From NCBI RefSeq assembly GCF_963676685.1, contig NC_092346.1:47985289-48049288 (forward strand): a DNA stretch of 64,000 nucleotides, in the 5' to 3' direction. The notes beneath the pieces were generated by a model. That model was not told where the DNA came from. It worked only from the letters and a program-made list of their open reading frames with translations, and ran no database searches. Below are positions 1-10,949 of the stretch, piece after piece. A program made the position numbers and the translations under genes. The stretch is from Mytilus edulis. Lineage: Eukaryota > Mollusca > Bivalvia > Mytilida > Mytilidae. Positions within the stretch are counted from its first letter, which is position 1. Every line of letters starts with the position of its first letter.

Positions 1-2615
1 ATGATTTTGTAAATAGATGCATCTTTTAAAAATAGTCGAAAACAAAATTGTCTGTCCAATGGAAAGGTTGAGGCCAAAAAAAGATGAACGGTGCATTATA
101 GAAACATAGAAGCTGGTTGCAAAAGTTGACGACAAGATCTATTTTCAACTTGAGTACGGTCTTATACTATTAACATGAAATAGATATTTTTATAGCAATT
201 CCCTTGATACGAATACCTGTTGTCTTGGGCTTGTTTTGCTCTTTGGTTGGGTTGTTGTCTCTATGATAATTCAATTCTCATTCTTATCATAGATATAACT
301 GCATGTACAAAAAAAGAATGTGTGGTGTGATAGACAATCATACAAATTCTTTCCAGTGACCAACAGGCGTTAGCAAAATACACACTTTATAGAATGAAAG
401 CTCCAAGAGGTCTTGGCATGTAAAAACAAACACGAAAGTTAAGCGAGAGAAAAACAATAAGGATACCGCATACAAATTAGAAAATGGTCCGCAATATTAC
501 TTTTGTCAACTCACTAAGTTGAAATGAAAGACCTGGCGAATTTAAGCCTTTTCAATGGATGTGATGTATGTTTAAAAAATCATGGTTTGTTTAGACATTT
601 AGTTCAAGTCTTGGTTTTAAATTATTTGCAAGTAAGTTTAAAGTATTTAAAACAAATAATCACTCACAGAAAGACGTCCAATCCATCTTCAAAAGAAAGA
701 AAAAATGAATAGACGACCTATAACGCACAGAATATCATGTATGTGTTTGGGCCGTATGAGTATTTGGGCCATACGCGTATGGTCCTGAATTTTTTTTTAT
801 TTGCGATCACAAAATGCACGAAGTCGTCCATTTCTATGTAAATTGGGTCGATTTGAATATTAATAAGATGAATGCGTTTCTGTTGCCAAGTGTTTTTCAC
901 AAAGTAGTAGCAGTATAGCAGAACAGTTTTACCAATACAATACCGTAAATGCATGCAAATTTTAAAAGGTTTAATCCAAATAGCTTTCTTACTATCCAAT
1001 AACTTTCAAGTACGAAAAAGACAGGGCAGAAGTATATTTTGTCTATATGTTATGTATTCGCACAACTTTTGAAAGTGGATTATGCATTCGTTCTAAAATT
1101 AATTTTTTGACCAGATAAAAAAGTTAAAAGATGACATTATTCGACAATCGCAATTGTTAAATATCGTTGACGTCCGAAAAAGATAATCAATCAAAATATG
1201 CACTGCATTTTTTAAAGCCAGTAAGTCATTCTTTTTTCAAAACACAAATTCGAATTATTTTATTTAGGCGTTGAGAACCTTTGGTGACCCCACAGTTTAA
1301 ATGTCTATACTAAGGACGTCGTGATCTATGGGCGTTATAGACGAACGTTCACCTAATCTGTCCCAGTCAATGGGAAATTAAAGTGCACCAATCAATGTCC
1401 ACAGCCACACTGTTACGAATACGATTCTAAAACCAAAAACGATTAATAGTAAAAAATTTCTTGCATCCGAGACTTAAATCAACTAAACCACATTCCACGG
1501 ATTCAGTGTTTTAACGTCATGGATAGTCAAAGAGGATATGCCTTGTGCAATGAAAAAATAAAGGTATCAACAGGCAGTAGGAAAGTTAGCATTTAACCTA
1601 ATATTAAATATGTATAATGTTATATATACTAGTAGATAAAGTATTCTCTATATATGAAATGAACGTAGATGTGTTTTTATACATCTCCCCAAAAAATAAA
1701 ATTGAAAAAAGTTGTGTTTTAATTTGATGATGACAAAGTCGATATATTTGTAAATGAAAACAATATTCAAAGATCTAATTACAACATTGATACTATAACC
1801 TTATAAATAATGAGTTTGACCAGAGACATATGTGTATATATATGTTTTTGGTTTGATTAAACGTTCAATGATATAGTGAGATCATTCCTTGTCAGAATCA
1901 CAACATCAATGATGTTTTGATTTATCTTTCATATACACAGTAAAATACAACTCCAATAAACCAATCTTAGTATGTGAGTAATTCTTAATACCAGTGAATT
2001 TCTTTTTAGAAATGTGAAACATATACTAGTAGATGCGAAATCACACTCGTTCGACTACTTGGACTTTGAGATTTCCATTTTTTCTAAAACGTGGTTAAAA
2101 TCTGCAAACTCAATTATTTCAAATATTTTTTGAAAGTTTGATATGGCTCATAAATATGCCAACCAAACACAGTGTCAAAACAATGAATAACAGAAAATAA
2201 GAATTAATAATACACAATCAGCGTCGCTTCTGTCATACCTCTTGGTTTTCTAAAAGTTATAAAAAAAAGTTCTACATATTTTTTTGGGGTCTTTGTAGAA
2301 AATTTTATTATTCTATTCGACCGACCAATTTACCATTATGTTACCTGTCAACTGGAATATAGTCTAAGTACAAGATTAAAACAAAAAAATATTCCACAAA
2401 TAAATTTACCAACATATTCGTAGCATACGAAATAATTTTGATTGAGTATCTCAATTTTTAAAATTTTACTACCTACAAAGAAACTGGTCAAAACTTTATT
2501 GAGTTTGGAATAAATGAAAAATAAATAATGGATGTCATTCAGTTCAGACATTTATAATTCTTAGAAAACGTACACCAATTGAAGTCATGCATTGTTTACT
2601 TGTTGCAGAGTTTCA
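1..2615. other. Unassigned intergenic DNA
   Basis: AT-rich sequence with no open frame that looks like a gene. A short fragment at about 225-290 resembles the end of the dispersed repeat at 8185-8480. The stretch near 2200-2290 resembles sequence downstream of array members B (about 25190-25260) and D (about 33770-33810), so it is probably the distal flank of array member C. Nothing else is recognised. Confidence 0.5.
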
Positions 2616-2617
2616 AA

Positions 2618-2913
2618 GAGGGTATCACCAGCCGAACAGTAAGCACTTCGGTGTTGACATGCATATCAATTATGTAGACATTTAAAAAAAAGTATCAATT
2701 TTCCGAAATACAATGGATTTTCTTATCCCAGGCATAGATTACCTGAGCCATATTTTGCAAAACTTTTTTGGATTTTGGGTCCTCAATGCTCTTCAACCTT
2801 GTATTTGTTTGACTTAAGAACTTTTTTGATCTGAGCGTCTGATGAGTCTAATGTAGACGAAACACGCACTTAGTGTATTAAATTTTAATCATGGTATCTT
2901 TGATAACTATTTC
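2618..2913 (+). repeat. Dispersed repeat R1, nearly full copy
   Basis: R1 is my label for a family whose copies share, in this orientation, a CTTCGGTGTTGACATG segment, then CTTATCCCAGG, then GAGCGTC..GATGAGTCT..GTAGACGAAAC, then a tail ending CTTTGATAACTATT. Other copies lie near 6072-6234, 6245-6445 and 6599-6787 (some inverted) and at 31855-31995, with diverged variants near 36240-36300, 40730-40890 and 41500-41700. This copy ends about 45 bp short of the stop codon of array member C. Confidence 0.7.
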
Positions 2914-2959
2914 CTATTTGGTTCTATATTTAAACAATAATCTGAATAAATCATGAAAA

Positions 2960-4513
2960 CTACATTACATTGTACAAGGCACACTCATCCTCATCACACA
3001 AAAGTAACATTTGTTTGTCTTTGTTGTAGTGCAATGACATTGGATTGATTAAACCATCAGTTTTGGATAGAAGTGTTCTACTCGACTTCCCGTCATGTTG
3101 TATAACTATCAGAGATTTCGACCCTTGATCAATAACAAATACATTTTGATGATCATCCACAGTGCCATTAGTGCTGACTAAAGCTGCCTCCTTACGACCC
3201 CACATTTCTTCACCTGTCATTGAAATACAATGTACAGTATGGTCTCTTGTGTTGGTAACATACATTCTATCATTGGTGGTTCCTATGTATGCCCCACAAC
3301 TTGAGTTAAGTTTTTTTAGTACTTTTCCCGCAATATTTGTTATAACAATGCAATTTTGTATTCTAACGATAAAACCTATGTTGTCCTGGTATGATATACC
3401 AAAGCAGCGGCTATTTAATTTAATTCTCTGAATGTTAGTTTTGTTCTTTATATTCAAAATATCTATGTAACCATCGCTTCTATTTCCATAAGTAACAGCA
3501 ATACTTTCAGCGTCCATGACTGTTACATCAAATGTTGGTTTCGAACATGGTATGTCCCGGATATGTTTACCTTTCTCACTATACTCCATCAGTACGCTGT
3601 GTCCGTAAAAATTAGATATCAACACATTACCATTTGTTAACATTGTACATCCAGTCATCAACAGCCCCACGAAGTCTTTTTTCACTTTAAATCTCTTTTT
3701 CAATCGCAAATAAATGTTATCAATACTTTTCATATCGGACACTCGAAGCGGTATCTGGACTTGATCTACATTTGATCCCTTGAACGGTAGACAGGTTGTA
3801 GTCTTTTTAAAGAATATGTTCCCGAGCTGAACAACTTCATTCATTAACGTGGTGATAGTAGTGTGTAACTGTAAGTATATTTCATAGTTCGGTACTGACT
3901 TGATTCTTTCTTTTACGGCTTCTACCTCTGTGCTGACTGTTTCATTAATCTGACGCGTTCCAAAGAAAAGGTGAAGGTCGGATGCGAATGATTTCAATTG
4001 CAATGTTTTCTCTCTCAGACAACCTAAATTTTGTTCTGATTTTTTCAGACGGTTTAGAAGTTTGTTTGGTTCGGATTTGCAGTTATTATGTTTTGTGTCT
4101 AATTCAAGAAGAAGATTGTTTTCAAATTCCTCCAACTTTTTCACTAGGCTAAAGGTTAAAGTTTCCTCTTAATCAGCCAGGGCAGTTGAACGTTTTGCAT
4201 TTTCAGCAGCTTTATCTAAAGGAATGACATCAGAGCATGCCCTATGACGAGATATACAACCTAAACATACTGCAACATCATGTGTTTTACAGTACAGCCT
4301 GTCGTGGTCTTTACACTTAAAGCTGACAGTAATATTTTGTATCTGCCGGAAGTCTTCAATGGAGATAAGCCTGTGGTTACGTGAAGTTTTGATAGATTTA
4401 TGAACCTTTTCACAATCTGCGCATAATCCCTCTTCACAAACTGTACACCAGCTTTCTGCGTTTTTCTCATTTTTTGTATAATTGCAGGGACCGCAAAGAA
4501 TCAAATAGGACAT
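2960..4513 (-). pseudogene. Array member C: B-box/coiled-coil/propeller gene broken by one stop and a deletion
   Basis: This is a paralogue of the intact genes at 9267-10937 and 25592-27241. From the ATG at 4513 the frame encodes B-box 1 (all eight Cys/His ligands present) and B-box 2. B-box 2 has lost three residues between its second ligand and the YCKTH motif, and one more before the last His, so zinc binding there is doubtful. Codon 115 is TAA (4169-4171) where the paralogues have a Leu codon (TTA), a one-base change. Shortly after it about 38 codons of the coiled coil are missing. The frame then runs open, in the same phase, for about 400 codons to the normal end (..ECALYN..). A splice acceptor AG lies exactly 10 nt before the ATG, as in the paralogues. 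It may be a recent pseudogene, or it could yield a short B-box-only protein; I favour pseudogene. Confidence 0.8.
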
Positions 4514-4619
4514 AGTTCAATGCCTGTTGAAAAAAATGTGTTACTTAATGTATTATTTACTTTAATTTTTTTAAATGGCATACAAAATTGTAGAATAACA
4601 AGAATACAGAACTCTTAAA

Positions 4620-5290
4620 AAAATTGAAACATCAAAAGATCAAACACATCAAACATGTGGGAAATTCCAGATTTGGTACAGACATTTCCTTAGCATAACA
4701 ACACGATGACGGATGTATGATAAACAAGCTACGGCAAAATGTATTACAAAAAAGGACAAACAGTCAAGGTTAAAAACTATACAAAGACTAATAAAATGAA
4801 CCCAATAACACATAAATTAGATGATTAACAACATCAGTACCCAGCATGTATACTTTTAGACCATTATGTATTATTTGTGAAGTTGATATTAATCAACAAG
4901 GTCTTAGTATCTTCCGATTACAAAAAGGAAGTTTTATAAAGTCTGGGCAGCAGCTGCAACTCTTTCTTGAATACCGCATAAGTTGGGAAAGAAAGTAGAA
5001 TCACAAAAATACTGAACTCCGAGGAAAATTCTAAACGGAAAGCCCCCACCAAACGACAAAATCAAAGGATAAAACGCATCGAACGAATGGACAACAACTG
5101 TCATACTCCTGACTTAGCACAGTTTTTTTCAAGTGTAAAAAATGGTGGATTGAACCTGGTTTTATAGCGCTAAATCTCACACTTGTACGACAGTCGCATC
5201 AAATTTAATGATATTGATAATGATGCGTGAACAAAGCTAACAGATATAATAGGTAAAAATGTCACAAATAAAGGTAAAAAGTTTAGTTCG
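4620..5290 (+). repeat. Dispersed repeat R3, one fragment and one fuller copy
   Basis: R3 copies carry ACAACTGTCAT, then CTGACTTGGTACAGGCATTTT, a variable GTAGAAAATGGTGGAT segment and ATGACAGTCG. A fragment is seen at about 4620-4690 and a fuller copy at about 4985-5290. Other copies are at 23630-23800, 37440-37720, 41150-41480 and 54055-54260, and inverted near 14520-14650, 18800-18975 and 46170-46425. No coding capacity is seen. Confidence 0.65.
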
Positions 5291-5800
5291 GTAGGTTTTG
5301 TTTTCAACCGACCCTAATAGTCAATTTCTAGATATAAATCCTAAACGAAGTGATAACAACTAATACAGATGAAATTGGTATACTACTGCTAAGGTAGGGG
5401 AAATTAATAATTACAAAATTAAAAAAGGTCGCGTTTGTTGTAGATTTTAAAACTTGCATGACCAATTATGTCCAATTACAGGTTAAGTCTAAAAATGAGG
5501 TTGAGTAAGCCGTGTCTTCCCTTAAATTTCTTGTTTTGAATATTATATCAATGGAACGCAATCAGAAAAAGTTTTGATTGTTGATATTAAGAACATCATC
5601 AATATACCTGTTTTTGGAATTAAGTGATCTAACGCATTTGATATCCTTGTTTTAGCAAGTGTCTGAAGTAGCTCCGACTAATAAGAAAATAAGAAGAGGT
5701 CGTCAATGAGAGGCACACAGTTCTGTTCCATAGGACTGACGCAATTTTTTGAAAAAGTGTATTTCTATATTTAACAAAGATATTACGAAACTCCAGCATT
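5290..5800 (-). pseudogene. Fossil reverse transcriptase of a YIDD-type retroelement
   Basis: Read on the minus strand with frame changes, this stretch shows the order expected of a reverse transcriptase: an NCxPLIxDLF segment near 5715-5735, the active-site motif YIDDVL with YIDD at 5595-5606, a SFLDL segment near 5480-5490, then FKIYNKRD and a NFP segment near 5400-5450. Several stops (one just after the INNQNFF stretch) and at least two frameshifts show that it is dead. The motif order fits Penelope-like or related elements common in molluscs and cnidarians; I cannot fix the clade by eye. The ends are not defined. Confidence 0.7.
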
Positions 5801-5879
5801 CTGATAAGTTGTTCTTTGGTGTAGTATCTTGTAGATTTTTAAATGGTACCATTTTTATATTGTAAAGCATAGTGGATTA

Positions 5880-6790
5880 TTAATTATTTAGACGTTTTAT
5901 CAATTTGGCATTGGGAATGATGATATTGCGGGTTGAAAAATGAACGGTTTTGATAAAATGTATTTCCAAAAAAGATCGAGATTCAAAATTATCAAGAAGT
6001 TTTTTTCCGAGGTTTTTAAGAGTCGCATATGCTAAAAACGACGATGCGAATAAACTACACACTTTTGGATTCATCGAAAAACTAAGGATTTTCTTATCCC
6101 AGGAAGAAATTACCTTAACCGTGTTTGGCACAACTTTTTGGAATTTTGGATTCTCAATGCTCTTCAACTTCGTAATTGTTTGGCTTGATAAATATTTTGA
6201 TATGAGCGTCACTCATGAGTCTTATGTAGACGAATAGTTATCAAATGTACCAGGATTATAATTTAGTACGCCAGACGCGCGTTTCGTCTACATAAGACTC
6301 ATCAGTGACGCTCATATCAAAATATTTATAAAGCCAAACAAGAACAAAGTTGAAGAGCATTGAGGATGCAAAATTCCAAAAAAGTGTGCCAAATACAGCT
6401 AAGGTAATTTATACCTGGGATAAGGAAATCCTTAGTTTTTCGAAAAATTCAAAGTTTGTAAACAGGAAATTTATAAAAATGACCACATTATTGATATTCA
6501 GGTCAACACCGAAGTGCTGACTACTGGGCTGGTGAACTCGAGGACGAAACGTCCACCAGCAGTGGCATCGACCCAGTGGTGTAAATAGTTATAAAAAGTA
6601 CCAGGATTATAATTCAGTACGCCAGACGCGCGTTTCGTCTAAATAAGACGCTCATATCAAAATATTTATAAAGCCAAACAAGAACAAAGTTTAAGAGCAT
6701 TGAGGATCCAAAATTCCAAAAAGTTGTGCCAAATACGTGCGTCTGGCATACTAAATTATAATCCTGGTACCTTTGATAACTATTTACTGC
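5880..6790. repeat. Cluster of R1 copies in inverted orientations
   Basis: A forward R1 copy (about 6072-6234, broken off after GTAGACGAA) is followed at once by an inverted copy (about 6245-6445), giving arms 6072-6234 and 6283-6442 that could pair as a long hairpin. A further inverted copy (6599-about 6735) is joined to the tail of a forward copy (about 6735-6787), giving a second shorter pair of arms, 6599-6633 and 6735-6770. The stretch 6485-6585 carries the inverted CTTCGGTGTTGAC end of R1. Confidence 0.75.
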
Positions 6791-6799
6791 GAACATATT

Positions 6800-8180
6800 T
6801 TTTGGTCTTTCTAATGGACAATGGCTGTCGTCTTACAGTTGTTTTGTTTTGATGCTCTATTATTAAAATATACTTCACATCCCTATCTTTTTCCTATTAT
6901 CAATTTGGTCAATTCGAATTGATGATTTCAATTACAAAGAACTTTGGAAACAAGTTTTCATTTGGACTATTATACTGTGGATTCCTTTATTTTTGTGGGT
7001 ACCAATTTCCATGGATTGCGGACTTCTCGTGGATATGTTATTTCATGGTTTTGCAAAATTCTGCTTACATCTAATAGAAAATGTGTAATTCGTTAAACAT
7101 TTTAATTCGTAGTTCACCTGTACCCATCATAATAACGAAATTTGGTATCCAACGAATAATAATGAATCCACAGTATATTGATACTGTACCGCCTGGATTA
7201 CAGATGTCAAACCCTAAACACATGAAGATATAACAAGATATAACAAAAGAGATACGAGATATGCGTCTTAGAGACGACAAAACAAGGGGTTTCAGAGATC
7301 AGTAACATTTTTTAATGATAACTATAATTGTTTCAGATCGAAGGTACATATATTTGTTGACATTGGCAACTGTATAAATGTAAGACAAGGAAATCAATTG
7401 TCATTATCAGATAATGAAAAATGAAATACAAGTATTCATATATTACACAAAATTGTCACAAATGTCTTTTGCTCCGTTTTGAAGTTGAAACTTGTCAATG
7501 CAGATAAAAAGAAATAACGTAAATACCTTTACTTTTGTCGTTGAAAGACTGTGTCATTTGGTTGTCAAGGGCAAGGTTAAGTCTCCTGGTATAACAATGA
7601 CACTTGGGAATTTAAAAAGTTTAAAAGGAAGTTTGCGTAAATTGAGTTATGTTACATCTGCGTGTCTATGGCAAAATAAATTCCTATACTAGTATTATAC
7701 AGCAGCAAGTATTATTCAGATAAAAGGTCTAAGAAGTAAGTCTGTCTCATTACACATAAAGGAAATATTTACGAAATGTTTTATAGTGTCAGAGAGACGA
7801 TTGTATAAAGATTACTAGGTGTTCAAATGGAAGAATCAGTGTAGGTCTTTTTACAGTGTAAATATTCAAACGTGTAGCAACGAGTTATGTGTTTCGTACA
7901 TCGCATGATGATTATGAGCTGCACGATACTTCCAATCGTTCTCACTTTTAATTTGTACATGTCATCATACTTTCTCCGTCAGTGTTTGAGCAAACTTGCG
8001 GTTGTTTAATAAAACAAAACGCTTCAGACGCACGGCATTCATAAGGTTTTCATCTCCACACAGAAAATAAGAATTGAGGGGTAATGTATATAACATATTA
8101 CCAAAATAACACAAATCAGAACGTACCTACATTTATATAATCTTTACAAAGTTCGAGGTTTTGTTGTGAATTGTCTGAAT
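6800..8180. other. Unassigned intergenic DNA
   Basis: No gene, strong repeat or motif is recognised. Short open frames here have no recognisable similarity and look like chance. Confidence 0.5.
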
Positions 8181-8184
8181 TGTA

Positions 8185-8480
8185 TCGAAATTGTAAAATG
8201 CATGCGCATTTTTGCGCCTGTCCCCAGTCAGGAGTCTCTAGCCTTTGTTAGTCTTGTATTATTTTTAATTTTAGTTTCTTGTGTACAATTTGGAGTTTAG
8301 TATAACGTTCATTCTCACTGAACTAGTATATATATTTGTTTAGGAGCTAGCTGAAGGACGCCTCCTGGTGTGGGAATTTCTCGCTGCATTGAAGACCTGT
8401 TTGTGTCCTGCTGATGTCTGTTCTATGGTCGAGTTGTTGTCTCTTTTACACATTCCCCATTTCCATTCTCAATTTTAATG
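8185..8480 (+). repeat. Dispersed repeat R5
   Basis: The copy includes the characteristic order AGCTGAAGGACGCCTCC, GGGAATTTCTCGCTGCATTG, AAGACCTG, GTTGTTGTCTCTTT and CATTCCCCATTTCCATTCTCA. A second, more decayed copy is at about 31495-31615 and a fragment at about 225-290. I recognise this as a very common non-coding repeat of mussel genomes. 8481-9266 beyond it holds nothing I recognise. Confidence 0.65.
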
Positions 8481-9266
8481 TCTAGTAGTTTTAGATAATA
8501 AAAAAACCCCATCAAAGATAACAGGCTTAGTAATTAGTTAGAAATGATCGATTATATGCTATATGAAATAAAAGAGTTATACTTATTTCGTTTTGAATAA
8601 ATTAAGCCATCACTTGGTATGTATTTCTTTTTAGGTTACTTTGGAAACACGACAAGACAAAAATTAAGCCAACGTTAATACCACTATAGACAATGATAGA
8701 CACTACCTGCAAAGTTTATTTTTCATTTAAAGAAGCGCTTACTTAAACAACCAAAGACGTAGAAGTTGTTAAAAATGCAAATGGTACTTTATTATTCAGA
8801 ACGATTTGAAAAGGCAACAAATCTATTTTGATAGATTGTTGCTAACCTTTACTGTTTAATCACTTTTTGGTAATATCGGCTGACAATTGTTATCTTAAGA
8901 TTTTTTTTATAGCTTTAATTTAGTCTTGTTGGCGATTGTTCTTCCCCCTATCTATTTCAGTTTTTAAAATTACCTTTTATTGTCCATCGTTTGAAATTTA
9001 AGAGTAAAAATAACTTGGTAGAAATTGTATTTCAAGTTTGAGGGAGCCGTCTCCGTCTATTATAATTCTGGAGATACTAGCTTAAAACATGAGTTGACTC
9101 CTATGTTTTATTTTAAGTTTGTTGGCTTTAAAAACTAAATTTGTATACTGGTTACCCTAAACGAATTTGCAGATTTTGAACCCCATCATTTATAATCAGT
9201 AATTTCCAAAAGTCACGAATTGGCTTGTTTGATTCTTTTATTCTTACGAATGGATGAAAGATATAA

Positions 9267-10937
9267 CTACTCAAAATTGTATAGGGCAGCACACTCATGG
9301 TTGTTGCACAAGAGTAATACGTTTTTTTCTTTGCTGTAGTGTAATGTTTGCGGTTGATCTAGACCATCAGCTTTGGTAAGTATCGTTTTACTAGAACTCC
9401 CGTCATGTTGAATTACTACTAGAATTTTAGATTTGATATCTACAACATAAACATTTTGATGATTATCAACAGTGATTCCCTTAGGACCCACTAAAGATTC
9501 CTCCTTATGCACCCATATTTCCTCACCGGTCATGGAGATACAATTTACGGTTTGATTTCTTTCGACTGTGAAATAAATTCTATCCACAGCGGTTTCTAAG
9601 TATAATCCACATTCAACATCTAATTTGCTCAATACTTTCCCCAGCATATTAGTTATTACAATGCCATCTTCGATAACAACAAACAAGTTGTTATTCTTAT
9701 ACGATATTCCATAGCATTTGCTTTTTAGTTTAGCTCTCTTCTCAATCGTATTATTCTTTATATTGCAAATCTCTATGTATTGACTTAAGGAACCATATGT
9801 AATAGCAATACGGTCAGAATCAATGACTGATATATCAAACGGAGATCCAGATAATTTTATGGTACGAATATGTTTACCTTCTTCATTATACTCCATCAGA
9901 TTATTGTCTCCTTTATAATCAGCTATCAACACACTACCATTTCGTAACATGGTACATCCCGACAACCATGTTAAAAAACTTGTTTGTTTCACTTTGAATC
10001 TTTTCTTCAACTGGATACCTATTTGCTTGATACTTAAGATATTTGGCTCAAGAAGCTGTATTTGGGCCTGATCTGCCTTTGCTTCTTTAAACGACAAACA
10101 AGTGGTAGTCTTCTTAACGGAAATTTTCCCGAGCTTATCTACATCATTTTTTATCAACATAATTGTAGGATTTAACTTTAAAAACATTTCATAATTCTGT
10201 ATATACTTAATCCATTCCTTAACGGACTCTATTTCTTTAAACACAGCTTTATTGATCTGGCGCGTTCCCAGGAAAAGCTGAACTTCGGATGCGAATGATT
10301 TCAATTGTTTTGTTTGCTTTCTCCAACAACTTAAATCACTTTCACAATTTTTAAGACGAGTTAGAAATTTGTCATTGTCGGATTTACAATTACCATATTT
10401 CTTGTCTAATTCAAGGAGTAGTTTGGTCTGTAAGTCATCCAACTTTTTCATTATTCTTGCTCTTGTATCATTTATTGTATTTTTGATATCTTGCCTCTGG
10501 TCATTCAACAGTTCCATAGCCGAAACACAATCGGTAATGATTTGCTGAAGGTTATGTAACGTGCTTGAAAAAGTGTCCTTTAAATCAGACAATGCAACCG
10601 AACGTTTAACATTTTTAGCAGCTTGATCTAAAGGAATGACATCAGGGCATGTCATGTGATGAAATGGAATGCAACCTAAACAAACTGCAATATCATGTGT
10701 TTTACAGTACAGTTCAAGTTGCTTATCGTGATCCTGACAGTCAAGATTGACAGAACTATCTTTTATTTGTCGGTAGTCTTCGATTGATATAAGCCTGTGA
10801 TTTCGTGATGATTTTATAGATTTGTGAACCTTTTCACAATCTGCGCATAACCCCTCTTCACAAACTGTACACCATATCTCTGCGCTTCTATTCTCTTTGG
10901 TATAACCACAGGGACCACAAAGAATAAATTCCGACAT
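9267..10937 (-). CDS. Array member A: RING-less TRIM-type protein (two B-boxes, coiled coil, propeller)
   Basis: One uninterrupted coding exon, 556 residues. B-box 1 has ligands C7, C10, C23, C26, C31, C34, H38 and H47. B-box 2 has C67, H70, C78, H81, C86, C89, H94 and C97. Residues about 105-245 are rich in Leu, Lys, Glu and Gln in a coiled-coil pattern, and 310-556 is a series of short beta-strand repeats (FDISVID, GISYKNN, GITVDNHQNVYVVD) like the NHL propellers of TRIM2/TRIM3/TRIM71. There is no RING finger, so ubiquitin ligase activity is not supported by the sequence. In this family the B-boxes and coiled coil mediate oligomerisation and the propeller binds protein or RNA; the partner here is unknown. 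The ATG is the only reasonable start: a splice acceptor AG at 10948-10949 lies 10 nt upstream, implying an upstream non-coding exon. It is the most diverged intact member of the array. Confidence 0.88.
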   Translation of the reverse strand: MSEFILCGPCGYTKENRSAEIWCTVCEEGLCADCEKVHKSIKSSRNHRLISIEDYRQIKDSSVNLDCQDHDKQLELYCKTHDIAVCLGCIPFHHMTCPDVIPLDQAAKNVKRSVALSDLKDTFSSTLHNLQQIITDCVSAMELLNDQRQDIKNTINDTRARIMKKLDDLQTKLLLELDKKYGNCKSDNDKFLTRLKNCESDLSCWRKQTKQLKSFASEVQLFLGTRQINKAVFKEIESVKEWIKYIQNYEMFLKLNPTIMLIKNDVDKLGKISVKKTTTCLSFKEAKADQAQIQLLEPNILSIKQIGIQLKKRFKVKQTSFLTWLSGCTMLRNGSVLIADYKGDNNLMEYNEEGKHIRTIKLSGSPFDISVIDSDRIAITYGSLSQYIEICNIKNNTIEKRAKLKSKCYGISYKNNNLFVVIEDGIVITNMLGKVLSKLDVECGLYLETAVDRIYFTVERNQTVNCISMTGEEIWVHKEESLVGPKGITVDNHQNVYVVDIKSKILVVIQHDGSSSKTILTKADGLDQPQTLHYSKEKNVLLLCNNHECAALYNFE

Positions 10938-10949
10938 GTTGTTATATCT

